A DNA stretch of 50,269 nucleotides from NCBI RefSeq assembly GCF_000239155.1, contig NZ_AGVX02000136.1:1-50269 (forward strand), read 5' to 3'. The notes below the pieces were generated by a model. It had not been told where the DNA came from, did no database searches, and saw only the letters and a program-made list of their open reading frames with translations. The stretch is from Actinoalloteichus spitiensis RMV-1378 (GTDB taxonomy: Bacteria; Actinomycetota; Actinomycetes; Mycobacteriales; Pseudonocardiaceae). This document shows, one piece after another, positions 24,551 to 32,852 of the stretch (the first letter of the stretch is position 1; the number at the start of each line of letters is the position of its first letter). The position numbers and the translations under genes are program-made.

Positions 24551-24960
24551 GCGACTTCCCCTTCCCTGCCCCCACCGCGCACCCCGGTTGTGCACCCGGT
24601 GCCACCGTGGAGCACGCCGGCCGGCGGAAACCGTGGTCGCGATCGGCGACCAGGAGGGGCGACCGACGGGCTGATCCAGTTCTACCACGCTCCTCGGCGA
24701 TCTTTTCGTCTTCGAGGCCGAAAAGTGAACGGCGGTGCGACGAAGCCAACAGGAAAGCGATTACCGACAAAGGGCCCGAAAAGACCAGCACCCATTCTTC
24801 CTGCCATTCCTACGCTGGGTGAGACCCGCGACGCCATGCGTAACCACAGCTCAGCGCCGCACCTCCATGCCGGCTCCGCAGCGGAGCCCGCGAGGTCGAC
24901 ACCGCGTCACGACCGCCTGCCCCAGATCACGATGGGTAATATCGGATCCGTTAATCGCCG

Positions 24961-24974
24961 ACCCGGCGCCGGGT
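24961..24974 (-). terminator. Hairpin directly after the 17-codon ORF
   Basis: ACCCGGCGCCGGGT is a perfect palindrome whose first base is inside the TAA codon of the small ORF. It could be a terminator or attenuator. Confidence 0.35.
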
Positions 24975-25027
24975 TACCCGCCGTTGTCGGCGGTCCGCAC
25001 ATCGATCGACTCGTTGTCGAATTCCAT
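24974..25027 (-). CDS. Putative 17-residue small ORF
   Basis: ATG 25025-25027 is preceded by GAGGAG at about nine bases and encodes MEFDNESIDVRTADNGG before TAA. No family is recognised. Its stop overlaps a 14-base palindrome. It is acidic and has no cysteine or transmembrane segment. It may be a leader peptide for the EAL gene 420 bases downstream, a tiny independent gene, or chance. Confidence 0.3.
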   Translation of the reverse strand: MEFDNESIDVRTADNGG

Positions 25028-25188
25028 TCGTGGATTCTCCTCGTGACGACCCGGGCGCCCGTTCCCACCTGGCACGCGACCCGGGCCGCCCGGTCGACCG
25101 ATCCACGTGGCCGGTGGTCGCCACCGCGTCCCCCGCCACGCCTAGGATGTGGCCGGTCGACCGACCGGACCGAGCGGGGGCGGGGACG

Positions 25189-26145
25189 ATGAGGGCTGCG
25201 ATCTACCGGGCTCCCGGCGGACCCGAGGTGCTGCGCGTCGAGACCGTCCCCGACCCCGAGCCCGCCGAGGACGAGGTCCTCGTGCGCGTCGAGGCGATCA
25301 GCATCGAGGGCGGCGACCTCCAGGCACGGCGTGCCGTCGACCCGGGTTCTCCCCCACGGGTCGTGGGGTACGCGGCTGCCGGCGAGATCGTGGCCCTGGG
25401 GACGGCGGTCACCAGCTTCTCGGTGGGCCAACGGGTCGTGACCTTCGGTTTCGAGGGCTCCCACGCGTCACTCCGCGCCGCGCCCGCCGCGACGACCTGG
25501 GCCGTCCCGGACGGAGTGGGGAGCACGACGGCGGCCGCCGCGTTCATCGGCCTCGGCACCGCCGCGTTGGCCGTGTCCCAGGCCGCGATCCAGCCCGGCG
25601 AGGCCGTCCTGGTGCAGGGTGCCACGGGGGGCGTCGGCGTCGGCCTCGTCCAACTCGCCCACCGAGCCGGAGCCAGGGTGCTCGGCACGGGCAGCGACCC
25701 GGCCGCACTCGACGCGCTGCGCCCTCACGGCCTCACCGACGCGGTCGTCCCGCGTCCCCACGCCATCGCCGACCAGGTGCGGGCCGTGCTCGACCACGGG
25801 GCGCACGTCCTCATCGACACCGTCGGGGGCGACGCCCTGCTGGCCGGCCTCGGAGCCGTCGAGGACGGTGGTCGTGTCGTGCTCGTCGGCGGCAGGTCCG
25901 GCGGATCGGCGGCCATCGACACCCTCCAGATCCTCGCCCGGCGGCTGACGCTGATCGGCTGCTTCCTCGGCGGTGTCATGGCGGAACCAGCGACCCGCAC
26001 CCTGCTCGACACGATGCTCCGTGACGTCGCCACCGGCACGCTGTCCGCTCCGGTGGACCGGGTCTACCCGCTCTCCGAGGCCGCCGCCGCCCACGCCCGC
26101 GCCGAGGAACGGGGGCGGCTCGGCCGCGTCATCATGGTTCCCTGA
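25189..26145 (+). CDS. Zinc-free NAD(P)H:quinone oxidoreductase-like enzyme
   Basis: Medium-chain dehydrogenase/reductase of the quinone oxidoreductase subfamily, 318 residues from ATG 25189. The N-terminal GroES-like domain starts MRAAIYRAPGGPEVLRVETV; the Rossmann dinucleotide motif is GATGGVG at 144-150 within VLVQGATGGVGVGLVQLAHRAGA. Catalytic-zinc cysteines and the structural zinc lobe are absent, as expected for this subfamily. Substrate is unknown; relatives reduce quinones or enones. The open frame extends upstream to 25030 but without family similarity. It is convergent with the HAD gene. Confidence 0.85.
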   Translation: MRAAIYRAPGGPEVLRVETVPDPEPAEDEVLVRVEAISIEGGDLQARRAVDPGSPPRVVGYAAAGEIVALGTAVTSFSVGQRVVTFGFEGSHASLRAAPAATTWAVPDGVGSTTAAAAFIGLGTAALAVSQAAIQPGEAVLVQGATGGVGVGLVQLAHRAGARVLGTGSDPAALDALRPHGLTDAVVPRPHAIADQVRAVLDHGAHVLIDTVGGDALLAGLGAVEDGGRVVLVGGRSGGSAAIDTLQILARRLTLIGCFLGGVMAEPATRTLLDTMLRDVATGTLSAPVDRVYPLSEAAAAHARAEERGRLGRVIMVP

Positions 26146-26179
26146 GCGCGGCTGCGAGCACCGGCGCCGCCCGGGATCA

Positions 26180-26202
26180 CGCCGAGGGCACTGGCCTCGG
26201 CG
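26180..26202. terminator. Bidirectional terminator between oxidoreductase and HAD genes
   Basis: CGCCGAGG and CCTCGGCG flank a seven-base loop between convergent genes. Confidence 0.55.
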
Positions 26203-26244
26203 CGGCTCACCCGCCACCGTCGGCCAGGCCCGCGAGGCCCACGG

Positions 26245-26931
26245 CTAGGCGCCGAGCCGGTCGGCCAGGTCGGCCAGCCCCTCGGCGTGCAGGTCGAACC
26301 GGTCGGAGGAGGCTGGCGGGTCCCCCACGGGTCGGGCGACGTAGGCGGAACGCAGACCGAGGCGCCGCGCTCCCCGCAGGTCCCACGAGTGCGCCGCGAC
26401 CATCAGCAACCGCTCCGGCGGCAGCCCGGACACGGTGACCGCCAGCTGGTAGACCGCTGGATCCGGCTTGTACGTCCGCGCCTCCTCAGCTGAGAGCGCC
26501 TGGTGCCACCGCAGTCCGGCGTGGGCGTTCAGTTCCAACAGGGCCGTGCGGCTCGCGTTGGAGAGCCCGATCAGCGGGAACCGTTCGGCAAGCCGGGCGA
26601 GCGCCGCGACCGTGTCCGGCCACGGCGTGAGCCGCCGAGCGGACAGCGCCAGCCGCGCGACGGCCGCCGGGTCGTCGACTCCGGCTGCCTCGGCGACGAC
26701 CTCGGCTGCCTCCCGGTCGAGTCGATCGCTGGGTTCGTAGGGCCGGGCGCCGTCGAGGACGCGACCTTGTTCACGTTCGACGTGCCGCTGCCACAGCGAG
26801 AGGAGCTCCTCCGTCCTGGCGTCGTCGAGCGACGGGTCGAGCTCGCGGATACCGGCGCGGATACCGGCCGGTTCGTCGACGAGCGTACCGAGCACATCGA
26901 ACACGATGGCGTCCGTTCGCGGATGTGGCAT
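26245..26931 (-). CDS. HAD-superfamily hydrolase, haloacid dehalogenase type II-like
   Basis: 228 residues from ATG 26929-26931, with GGGAGG upstream. HAD motif I is FDVLGTLVD with nucleophile Asp12; motif II is GLSNAS (Ser124-Asn125); motif III is Lys155 in TYKPDPAVYQ; motif IV includes His181, Trp183 and Asp184 in AAHSWDLRGARRLGL. The layout is that of type II L-2-haloacid dehalogenases, where motif I usually reads D-(A/V)-(Y/F)-G-T; here Leu replaces the aromatic residue. Many such proteins act on other substrates, so dehalogenation is only a possibility. Confidence 0.85.
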   Translation of the reverse strand: MPHPRTDAIVFDVLGTLVDEPAGIRAGIRELDPSLDDARTEELLSLWQRHVEREQGRVLDGARPYEPSDRLDREAAEVVAEAAGVDDPAAVARLALSARRLTPWPDTVAALARLAERFPLIGLSNASRTALLELNAHAGLRWHQALSAEEARTYKPDPAVYQLAVTVSGLPPERLLMVAAHSWDLRGARRLGLRSAYVARPVGDPPASSDRFDLHAEGLADLADRLGA

Positions 26932-27570
26932 GCGGGACCTCCCGAGCGCAGTAGGGCGTGACGGACATCGCCCCTCACAACCGCGCGGAGCACACCCGTG
27001 TTCCCCGGAGGACGCCCTCATCGCGGCTGGCCGGCCTGACGCACCAACGCGAACGCGGGGGGTCCGCGACGCCGCACCGCACGCGCGCTGGGTGGCTGCC
27101 GGGTCCCGTGGTCGGGCGCCCGGCACGACGGCGCCGCGACGATCCCGACCTTGGTGCCGTCAGGAGGGCGTCCCGGCGTTGCCGCGAGGGTTCCGGTGGG
27201 GCGGGACCAGCGGCCATGTCCTCGGCGAGGCTCTGTTCCCGCCCCTCTCGGGCCGAGGCACGCCACCCGTGCCTCCCCGCGATCAGGACGAGCTCGCCCC
27301 TTGGCCCTCCACGCCGGACGTCCCTCAACCTCCCGAACTCGGTGGCCTGCGGACCAGGGCGCCACCCTGTACGCGGCTGGACGGCCGCGTGGAGCCCCGC
27401 CCGGGTCGCAGCGGGCAGGGGCGGCCGAGCGCTCCGCCGGCTCTCCGCACGGACGTGGACGGGGGAGCCGGAGGCCCCGCCTGGGCCGCGCAGGCGCCGA
27501 GCGGCCGAGAACTTCGGCACGTATTCGGCACAGACACCCGTAGAAGGCTGTTCACAGCCGGACGACGTAC
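26932..27570. other. Gene-free GC-rich region
   Basis: About 640 bases between the HAD gene and the tRNA-Tyr terminator. Open frames exist on both strands because stop codons are rare in such DNA, but none has a recognisable product, a good ribosome-binding site or consistent third-position bias. I see no RNA gene or repeat. It may be a decayed gene. Confidence 0.45.
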
Positions 27571-27612
27571 GAACGCCCCGGTGGGCTGTTCTCGCAGCTC
27601 ACCGGGGCGTTC
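27571..27612 (-). terminator. Terminator downstream of tRNA-Tyr
   Basis: Perfect 13-base arms (GAACGCCCCGGTG / CACCGGGGCGTTC) around a 16-base loop, ending nine bases past the tRNA 3' end. Confidence 0.78.
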
Positions 27613-27621
27613 TGGCTGGTG

Positions 27622-27702
27622 TGGCGGGTGAAGGATTCGAACCTTCGTAGCTTGCGCGACGGATTTACAGTCCGCTCCCTTTGGCCGCTCGGGCAACCCG
27701 CC
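27622..27702 (-). tRNA. trnY: tRNA-Tyr (anticodon GTA)
   Basis: 81 bases including a long variable arm (CGCGCAAGCTACG region), as expected for bacterial tRNA-Tyr. Acceptor GGCGGGT/ACCCGCC, anticodon loop CTGTAAA, T loop TTCGAAT, discriminator A. A TATGCT hexamer about 35 bases upstream on the minus strand is a possible -10. Confidence 0.95.
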
Positions 27703-27986
27703 TTGCCGAACCGTCACCCGATCCGACGCCACAGAGCATACACGCACCACCGGTGGTACCCGCACGGGGGTTGTGGTCGGCGTGTCGCCCGCTCTGCCAC
27801 GGCTCGGGGAAGCCCGACCACGCACCACCCCTCCCGCGCGGAAAGCCCCGTGCCGCGCATGGCATCGCCCCTGGCGGGAGGGGGCGGGTGCGACGCGGTC
27901 AGGCGAGGCGCGCCTAGTAGGTTTGCGCCACCACAGGCGACGCGGCGCCCTGCCGTGTCGGCACACGACCGCGGAGGTGGGGCCAG

Positions 27987-28478
27987 GTGGCGGACGCGTC
28001 ATTCGACGTCGTGAGCAAGGTCGACCGCCAGGAGGTGGACAACGCGCTCAACCAGGCGGCCAAGGAGCTGTCGAGCCGTTTCGACTTCCGAGGGACCGGG
28101 ACCAGGATCTCCTGGGCCGGCGAGGAGGCGGTGACGATCGAGTCCGAGACCGAGGAGCGCTGCCGGGCCGCGATCGAGGTCTTCAAGGAGAAGCTCATCA
28201 AGCGGGGCATCTCGATGAAGGCGTTCGAGGTGGGTGACCCCGCCCTGTCCGGCCAGGTCCACAAGGTCACGGGCAAGATCATCCAGGGCATCGCCAGCGA
28301 CAAGGCCAAGCAGATCGCGAAGAAGATCCGGGACGAGGGCCCGAAGGGCGTGCAGGCCCAGATCCAGGGTGAACAGCTCCGGGTGTCGGCCAAGAAGAAG
28401 GACGACCTCCAGAAGACCATCAGCCTGCTCAAGGAAGCCGACTTCGACATCGCCCTCCAGTTCACCAACTACCGGTAG
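27987..28478 (+). CDS. yajQ: YajQ family nucleotide-binding protein
   Basis: 163 residues, the standard length of this cytosolic two-domain family, from GTG 27987 with GGAGG ten bases upstream. Typical segments are [24 protein letters not shown] at the N-terminus, [24 protein letters not shown] and the C-terminal [19 protein letters not shown]. The cellular role is unclear; in Xanthomonas a YajQ protein binds c-di-GMP and regulates transcription, and others bind nucleotides or RNA. A c-di-GMP enzyme is encoded 3.4 kb away, but this neighbourhood is not evidence of a shared pathway. Confidence 0.95.
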   Translation: MADASFDVVSKVDRQEVDNALNQAAKELSSRFDFRGTGTRISWAGEEAVTIESETEERCRAAIEVFKEKLIKRGISMKAFEVGDPALSGQVHKVTGKIIQGIASDKAKQIAKKIRDEGPKGVQAQIQGEQLRVSAKKKDDLQKTISLLKEADFDIALQFTNYR

Positions 28479-28550
28479 GAGCGCGCCCAGCCGGCTGGAC
28501 GCGCCGCGCGGGGCGCGGCCGGCTCGGCACGAGCGGATGCGGCGTCGTCC

Positions 28551-28578
28551 TGGCCACCGGACCCGACCGTCCGGTGGC
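28551..28578 (+). terminator. Terminator downstream of yajQ
   Basis: Perfect 11-base stem (GGCCACCGGAC / GTCCGGTGGCC) with a six-base loop. A further 10-base stem (28525-28534 with 28582-28591, GGCACGAGCG / CGCTCGTGCC) encloses it, forming a compound hairpin. Confidence 0.75.
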
Positions 28579-28675
28579 CCGGCGCTCGTGCCCAGCGCCC
28601 GTTGACCCGGCGGGCGGTGACATCAGCAATCATGCGGTGCCGCGAGGCGGTGTGAGCGGGTAACGTCCTGGCACC

Positions 28676-29554
28676 GTGAAGGGGATTGTGCTTGCCGGCG
28701 GCAGCGGTACCCGACTGCATCCGATCACCCAGGCGGTGTCCAAGCAGTTGCTGCCGGTCTACGACAAGCCGATGATCTACTACCCGATCTCGGTGTTGAT
28801 GCTCGCCGGAGTCCGGGAGATCCTGATCATCTCGACTCCCCAGGACCTCCCGCTGTTCCGCCGGCTGCTGGGCGACGGCGAGCAGCTGGGCCTGCGCTTC
28901 GAGTACGCGGTGCAGCCGGAGCCCAACGGGCTCGCCGAGGCGTTCCTGATCGGGGCCGATTTCATCGGTGAGGACGACGTCGCCCTGGTCCTCGGCGACA
29001 ACATCTTCTACGGCCACGGGTTGCCCAGGCTGCTCAGCAGGCACTCCGCCTCGGTGGACGGGTGCGTGCTGTTCGGTTACCCGGTGCAGGACCCGGAGCG
29101 GTACGGCGTCGGCGAGGTCGACGCGCACGGCCGGCTGCTCTCCATCGAGGAGAAACCGGTCACGCCGAAGTCGAACAAGGCGATCACCGGGCTGTACTTC
29201 TACGACAACGACGTGATCGAGATCGCCAAACAGCTCACGCCCTCGCCCAGGGGCGAGCTGGAGATCACCGACGTGAACCTCGCCTACCTGCGGGAGGGCC
29301 GGGCCAGGCTGGTCGACCTGGGCCGGGGCTTCGCGTGGCTGGACACCGGGACGCACGACGCGATGCTGGCGGCGGGGCAGTTCGTCCAGGTGCTGGAGGC
29401 CCGGCAGGGCGTCCGGATCGCCTGCCTCGAGGAGATCGCGCTGCGCATGGGCTACATCGACGCCGAGGCGTGCCACGCGCTGGGCGCCGCCCTCGCCAAG
29501 TCCGGGTACGGCCGCTACGTGATGGACGTCGCGCGGGGCGTCCTCGACGGCTGA
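28676..29554 (+). CDS. rmlA: Glucose-1-phosphate thymidylyltransferase
   Basis: Makes dTDP-glucose from dTTP and glucose-1-phosphate, the first step toward dTDP-rhamnose and other 6-deoxysugars. 292 residues from GTG 28676. The nucleotide-binding signature LAGGSGTRLHPITQAVSKQLLPVYDKPM starts at residue 6; YGLAEAFLIGADFI-like and LGDNIFYG segments follow (here NGLAEAFLIG, VLGDNIFYGHGL). It stands alone: rmlB, rmlC and rmlD are not adjacent, so they must be elsewhere. It is convergent with the htpX gene, 46 bases apart. Confidence 0.95.
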   Translation: MKGIVLAGGSGTRLHPITQAVSKQLLPVYDKPMIYYPISVLMLAGVREILIISTPQDLPLFRRLLGDGEQLGLRFEYAVQPEPNGLAEAFLIGADFIGEDDVALVLGDNIFYGHGLPRLLSRHSASVDGCVLFGYPVQDPERYGVGEVDAHGRLLSIEEKPVTPKSNKAITGLYFYDNDVIEIAKQLTPSPRGELEITDVNLAYLREGRARLVDLGRGFAWLDTGTHDAMLAAGQFVQVLEARQGVRIACLEEIALRMGYIDAEACHALGAALAKSGYGRYVMDVARGVLDG

Positions 29555-29600
29555 CGCCTCCCCCGGGGTCGGGCCGGGGCGGCCTCGGAGCCCACCGGAC

Positions 29601-30470
29601 TCACCAGGGCAGTTGTCGACCGGCGAGTTGCTCGAGTCGGCGGACCCGGTCGTCGATGGGCGGGTGGGTGGAGAACATCCTGGCCATGCCCTCCCCCGGG
29701 CGGAACGGGTTGGCGATCATCAGGTGCGACTCGGACACGAGCCGGGGTTCGGGCGCGAGCGGCGCCTCCCGGGTGCCCCGTTCCAGCTTCCGCAGCGCGG
29801 AGGCGAGGGCGAGCGGATCGCCGGTCAGCTCCGAGCCGGAGGCGTCCGCCTGGTACTCGCGCGACCGGCTCACCGCCATCTGGACGACGGCGGCCGCGAT
29901 GGGGCCGAGCAGTGCGATGAGCAGCAGCGCGAAGGGGTTCGACCGGTTGCCGTTGCCGCCGAAGGCGCCGAAGAACATCGCGAAGTTCGCCAGGAAGGTC
30001 ACCACGCTGGCGAGCGCGCCCGCGACCGAGGAGATGAGGATGTCCCGGTTGTAGACGTGGGAGAGCTCGTGCCCCAGCACGCCGCGGAGCTCACGTTCGT
30101 CCAGCAGGCGCAGGATGCCGGTGGTGCAGCAGACCGCCGCGTTGCGGGGGTTGCGGCCGGTGGCGAAGGCGTTGGGCGCCTCGGTGGGGCTCACGTAGAG
30201 CCGGGGCATCGGCTGCCGGGCGCCGGTGGCCAGCTCCCGGACGATCCGGTACATCGCCGGTTGTTCCGCCTCGGAGACCGGCCTCGCCCGCATCGCCCGG
30301 AGCGCCAGCTTGTCGGAGTTGAAGTAGGCGTAGCCGTTCACGGCCAGGGCCAGCACCAGGCCGATCAGGAGACCGGTCCGCGCTCCGATCACACCCGCGA
30401 CGACGATGATGAGCGCGCTGAGGCCACCGAGGAGCAGCGCGGTCTTCAGCCCGTTCCAATGCTTGTGCAC
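29601..30470 (-). CDS. htpX: HtpX-like membrane zinc metalloprotease
   Basis: M48 family protease that degrades misfolded membrane proteins. 289 residues from GTG 30468-30470, GGAGGCG seven bases upstream. Two N-terminal membrane segments (about 10-50) precede the catalytic site HELSH (His134, Glu135, His138); two more membrane segments (about 145-200) come before the third zinc ligand Glu205 in [12 protein letters not shown]. It follows the nuoI-like ferredoxin by 40 bases on the same strand and may be the last gene of that transcript. Confidence 0.93.
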   Translation of the reverse strand: MHKHWNGLKTALLLGGLSALIIVVAGVIGARTGLLIGLVLALAVNGYAYFNSDKLALRAMRARPVSEAEQPAMYRIVRELATGARQPMPRLYVSPTEAPNAFATGRNPRNAAVCCTTGILRLLDERELRGVLGHELSHVYNRDILISSVAGALASVVTFLANFAMFFGAFGGNGNRSNPFALLLIALLGPIAAAVVQMAVSRSREYQADASGSELTGDPLALASALRKLERGTREAPLAPEPRLVSESHLMIANPFRPGEGMARMFSTHPPIDDRVRRLEQLAGRQLPW

Positions 30471-30510
30471 GTCGTATCGCCTCCGCCGGATCACTCGACT
30501 GCCGGTGCGG

Positions 30511-31047
30511 TTACGTCCGTCCGAACAACGTGCTGGGCCGACCGGACGTTCCCCCACTCACTTTCCGTGACCGGGATCCCACTCGCTCGGGCGGTGGTTC
30601 CGCCCCGTCGTCCAGCGGGGGTGGAGGGGGCACGGCGGCGACCGAGGCCATCAGGTCCTCCCGCTCGGCGACCAGCTCGGACGTGGCTCCCAGGCCATCC
30701 ACGCCACCGGTGCCCGGGTAGTCGTGCGTCTCGGCCCAGTGGAGCGCGTCGAACGGGCAGACCTCGACGCAGATCCCGCAGTACAGGCACTGTCCGTAGT
30801 CGATGGCGAACCGGTCGAGGACCGGTTGCCGGCGGTCCCGCGCCCGTCCCGGCTGGGGGACCGTCTCCGTGTGGGACTCGATGTGGATGCACCAGTCGGG
30901 GCACTCGCGGGCGCACAACATGCAGACCGTGCAGTTCGCCTCCACGAGGGCGAGGGCGCCCCGGGACCGTGCCGGTACTCCCGGGCTCCCGCCCGGGGTG
31001 TGCCCCGGGCCGGTGGCGCCGTCTGGTGTTGGCCGCGCGCTGCTCAC
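30511..31047 (-). CDS. NuoI-like 2x[4Fe-4S] ferredoxin subunit
   Basis: 178 residues from GTG 31045-31047, overlapping the stop of the preceding gene by four bases. Two CxxCxxCxxxCP motifs carry the clusters: Cys39/42/45/49 and Cys87/90/93/97, separated by 37 residues, which matches the NuoI/TYKY arrangement. A Pro-rich acidic tail ([18 protein letters not shown]) follows. It is clearly distinct from the nuoI in the main operon at 49485. Its partners are the NuoC- and NuoB-like genes immediately upstream. Function as part of a reduced or auxiliary complex is inferred. Confidence 0.85.
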   Translation of the reverse strand: MSSARPTPDGATGPGHTPGGSPGVPARSRGALALVEANCTVCMLCARECPDWCIHIESHTETVPQPGRARDRRQPVLDRFAIDYGQCLYCGICVEVCPFDALHWAETHDYPGTGGVDGLGATSELVAEREDLMASVAAVPPPPPLDDGAEPPPERVGSRSRKVSGGTSGRPSTLFGRT

Positions 31048-31631
31048 GATCGTTCCCTCCGAGGTCCCCAGGACGGGTCCGGTACGCCGGGTGGGGTGCC
31101 GCGCCGTCTCCCACCCGTCGCGGCGTCGGCGGCGGACTCCCCCGGCTCCGGTGCTCCGGGCCACGGCCGGGTGGCCCGGGAGGCCAGCACGAAGTCCTTC
31201 CGCAGGGGGTGGCCGACGAAGGTGGGGGCCAGCAACAGCGGAGGCGTCGCGAGCCCGGTCACGTCGAGGCCGAACATCTCGGCGAGCTCCCGCTCGTGCC
31301 AGGCGGCCCCGTCCCACACCTGGTGCAGGCTGGGCAGGGCCTCGCCGGCCAGCACCCGGGTGCGGAGCAGCAGCCCGAGCCGGCGGGAGGGGTTCACGAC
31401 GTGCAGGGTGACGCGGTGGGCCCGCCCGGGTTCCTCGGTGGGGCCCCCGGCGTCCTCGGCTCCCAGCCAGTCGAAGAGGGCGCACCCGAGAGCGCCGTGG
31501 GCGGCGCGGGCCGCGTCGCGCCAGCTGGCGAGGGGGACGGACACCGCGTGCTGGCCGAACTCCGCGGCCACGTCGGCGTCCGGCAGGTGTCGCGACAGTT
31601 CCTCGGCGAGTGCGGCCGATCCGGCCCTCAT
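31044..31631 (-). CDS. NuoC-like (30 kDa) subunit
   Basis: 195 residues from ATG 31629-31631, overlapping the nuoB-like stop by four bases (ATGA). The family signature is ...[16 protein letters not shown]...[10 protein letters not shown] near residues 107-150, equivalent to the ERE..D.FGI..GHP.LRR pattern of the 30 kDa subunit. It has no iron-sulfur ligands; NuoC is a structural partner at the NuoB/NuoD interface. No NuoD is encoded nearby. The C-terminal 40 residues are Pro/Gly/Arg-rich and specific to this protein. Confidence 0.82.
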   Translation of the reverse strand: MRAGSAALAEELSRHLPDADVAAEFGQHAVSVPLASWRDAARAAHGALGCALFDWLGAEDAGGPTEEPGRAHRVTLHVVNPSRRLGLLLRTRVLAGEALPSLHQVWDGAAWHERELAEMFGLDVTGLATPPLLLAPTFVGHPLRKDFVLASRATRPWPGAPEPGESAADAATGGRRRGTPPGVPDPSWGPRRERS

Positions 31632-32134
31632 GCGGTGTCCTCGCTCGTCGTGTTCGCTGCGCCGGTCGTGCCGGGCCCCTGGTCCTCGGCGAGCATCCGC
31701 TGGAGGGCGCGCAGTCCGCCCAGCACCGCGTCGGGGCGGGGCGGGCAGCCGGGGACGGCGACGTGGACCGGGAGCAGCTGGTCGATGCCCTTGGTGACGC
31801 TGTAGGAGTCCCAGTAGGGGCCGCCGGTGTTGCTGCACGCCCCGACCGAGAGGACGTAGCGGGGCTCCGGCAGTTCCGCGTAGGCGGCCAGCACGGCCGG
31901 CAGCATCACGTCGGTGACCGTTCCCGACACCACCAGCACCCAACCGGCCGGGGGGTCCGGGGGATCGGCGGCGGCCGGTTCGGCGGGGGCGCCCTCCTCG
32001 TGGAGGGCCGCCATCACCTCGACGCCGCAGCAGGCCAGCCCCAGGTCGAGCACCGTGACCCGGAACAGCCCCTCCCACGACAGCGACGTCCGTCGTGGCG
32101 TGGGTGGGCCGAGTCGGAGCGGGGTGGTGGTCAC
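31628..32134 (-). CDS. NuoB-like (PSST) subunit with N2-type cluster ligands
   Basis: 168 residues from GTG 32132-32134. All four ligands of the N2 [4Fe-4S] cluster are present: tandem Cys35-Cys36 in LACCGVEVM, Cys100 in [17 protein letters not shown] and Cys130 in [15 protein letters not shown]. It therefore looks functional. The segment between the first and second motifs is Pro/Ala-rich and unlike canonical NuoB. First gene of a tight three-gene unit (B-C-I) that continues to htpX. The same small-subunit fold occurs in NiFe hydrogenases, but PYWDSY and the NuoC/NuoI neighbours point to complex I. Confidence 0.85.
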   Translation of the reverse strand: MTTTPLRLGPPTPRRTSLSWEGLFRVTVLDLGLACCGVEVMAALHEEGAPAEPAAADPPDPPAGWVLVVSGTVTDVMLPAVLAAYAELPEPRYVLSVGACSNTGGPYWDSYSVTKGIDQLLPVHVAVPGCPPRPDAVLGGLRALQRMLAEDQGPGTTGAANTTSEDTA

Positions 32135-32231
32135 GAGGCGACAGCGTAGGCGGGGTGGGCGGACGGTGGCGCGGCGGTGAGCCGTCCGACCGCTCGGCCG
32201 TTCAGGGGACGGCTGGCGGGGAGGAGTTGGC

Positions 32232-32597
32232 TCACTCCGGCGTCGGAAGGGGGGAGGCGAACCGGATCAGGTTGCCGTCGAGGTCGGTGTGCGCGCCCTC
32301 CAGCAGTCCGTGGTCGGTGGCGACCGGCGGCTGGGTGGTGCCGCCGGAGGAGCTCGCCTCCCAGGCGGCGGCGAGCGCGCCGGCGTCGTCGACGTGGAGG
32401 TAGGCAGCGCTCCCGCCCGTCCCGGGGTCGTGCCCGGGCGTCGGGCTGAGGTGCAGCTCGACGTCGTCCCGCTGGGCGACGGCGTAGCTGGCGTCGTCGT
32501 AGGCCGCCACCTCGAAGCCGAGCGTCCGGTAGTGCTCCATCGCGGCGAGCAGGTCGCGGACGGGGAGGATCGGGGCGATGCGGCGGGCGGTGACCAT
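32232..32597 (-). CDS. VOC-superfamily (glyoxalase/bleomycin-resistance-like) protein
   Basis: 121 residues from ATG 32595-32597. Sequence features are IAPILPVRDLLAAMEHYRTLGFEVAAYDD at the N-terminus, VELHLSP, and TDLDGNLIRFASPL near the C-terminus, matching the beta-alpha-beta-beta-beta modules of the VOC fold. Members bind and sequester antibiotics such as bleomycin or act as metal-dependent lyases and dioxygenases; nothing here tells which. It is 97 bases downstream of the nuoB-like start, on the same strand but upstream genes are unrelated. Confidence 0.85.
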   Translation of the reverse strand: MVTARRIAPILPVRDLLAAMEHYRTLGFEVAAYDDASYAVAQRDDVELHLSPTPGHDPGTGGSAAYLHVDDAGALAAAWEASSSGGTTQPPVATDHGLLEGAHTDLDGNLIRFASPLPTPE

Positions 32598-32657
32598 GGC
32601 GGTCAGCCTCTCACGGCCGCCCGTCAGGGGTCGGAACGCGACGGCCCGGGTTCGGCG

Positions 32658-32693
32658 AGCCGGGGAGCCGGGGAGCCGGGGAGCCGGGGAGCC
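32658..32693. repeat. 8-base tandem repeat, 4.5 copies
   Basis: Four perfect copies of AGCCGGGG plus AGCC, in tandem, between the VOC gene and a small secreted protein. Copy number probably varies between strains. Confidence 0.9.
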
Positions 32694-32852
32694 CCAACCT
32701 CCACTCCTCACCTGACTGGGGGAAGAGGTCCACTCGATGTGGTCAGGACCGGCCGGGGGACGGCCAGCCGCCACTACGTTTGACCCCTTGATCATCCAGG
32801 GCTTCCCGCCGGATGGCGGCGTGGCCATGTCCCGGACGAAGAGGTCATCACA

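Larger units (their letters stand above)
24551..25188. other. Long intergenic region upstream of the EAL gene
   Basis: About 640 bases with visibly lower GC than its surroundings, especially 24700-24800 and 24930-25030. Besides the small ORF it holds an inverted repeat CTTTTCG/CGAAAAG (24702-24708/24719-24725, ten-base loop), a 17-base hairpin GGCTCCGCAGCGGAGCC (24872-24888) and a CGGATCCG-centred semi-palindrome in AT-rich DNA (24936-24955). This looks like a regulatory region. A 37-codon frame at 24682-24795 has unlike codon use and a poor ribosome-binding site, so I do not call it. Confidence 0.45.

Noticed and set aside
24682-24795. 37-codon ORF (MGAGLFGPFVGN...) upstream of the EAL gene
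   Set aside because: Codon use is unlike the genome, ribosome-binding site spacing is too short, and the DNA looks regulatory.
26932-27621. Overlapping open frames of up to 240 codons on both strands
   Set aside because: No family, poor start signals and no consistent coding bias; stop codons are simply rare in such GC-rich DNA.
21932-28478. A c-di-GMP module formed by the EAL protein and YajQ
   Set aside because: The genes are 3.4 kb apart on opposite strands with unrelated genes between; proximity alone is weak evidence.
28676-29554. A deoxysugar or antibiotic biosynthetic cluster around rmlA
   Set aside because: No rmlB/C/D, glycosyltransferase or biosynthetic gene flanks it.
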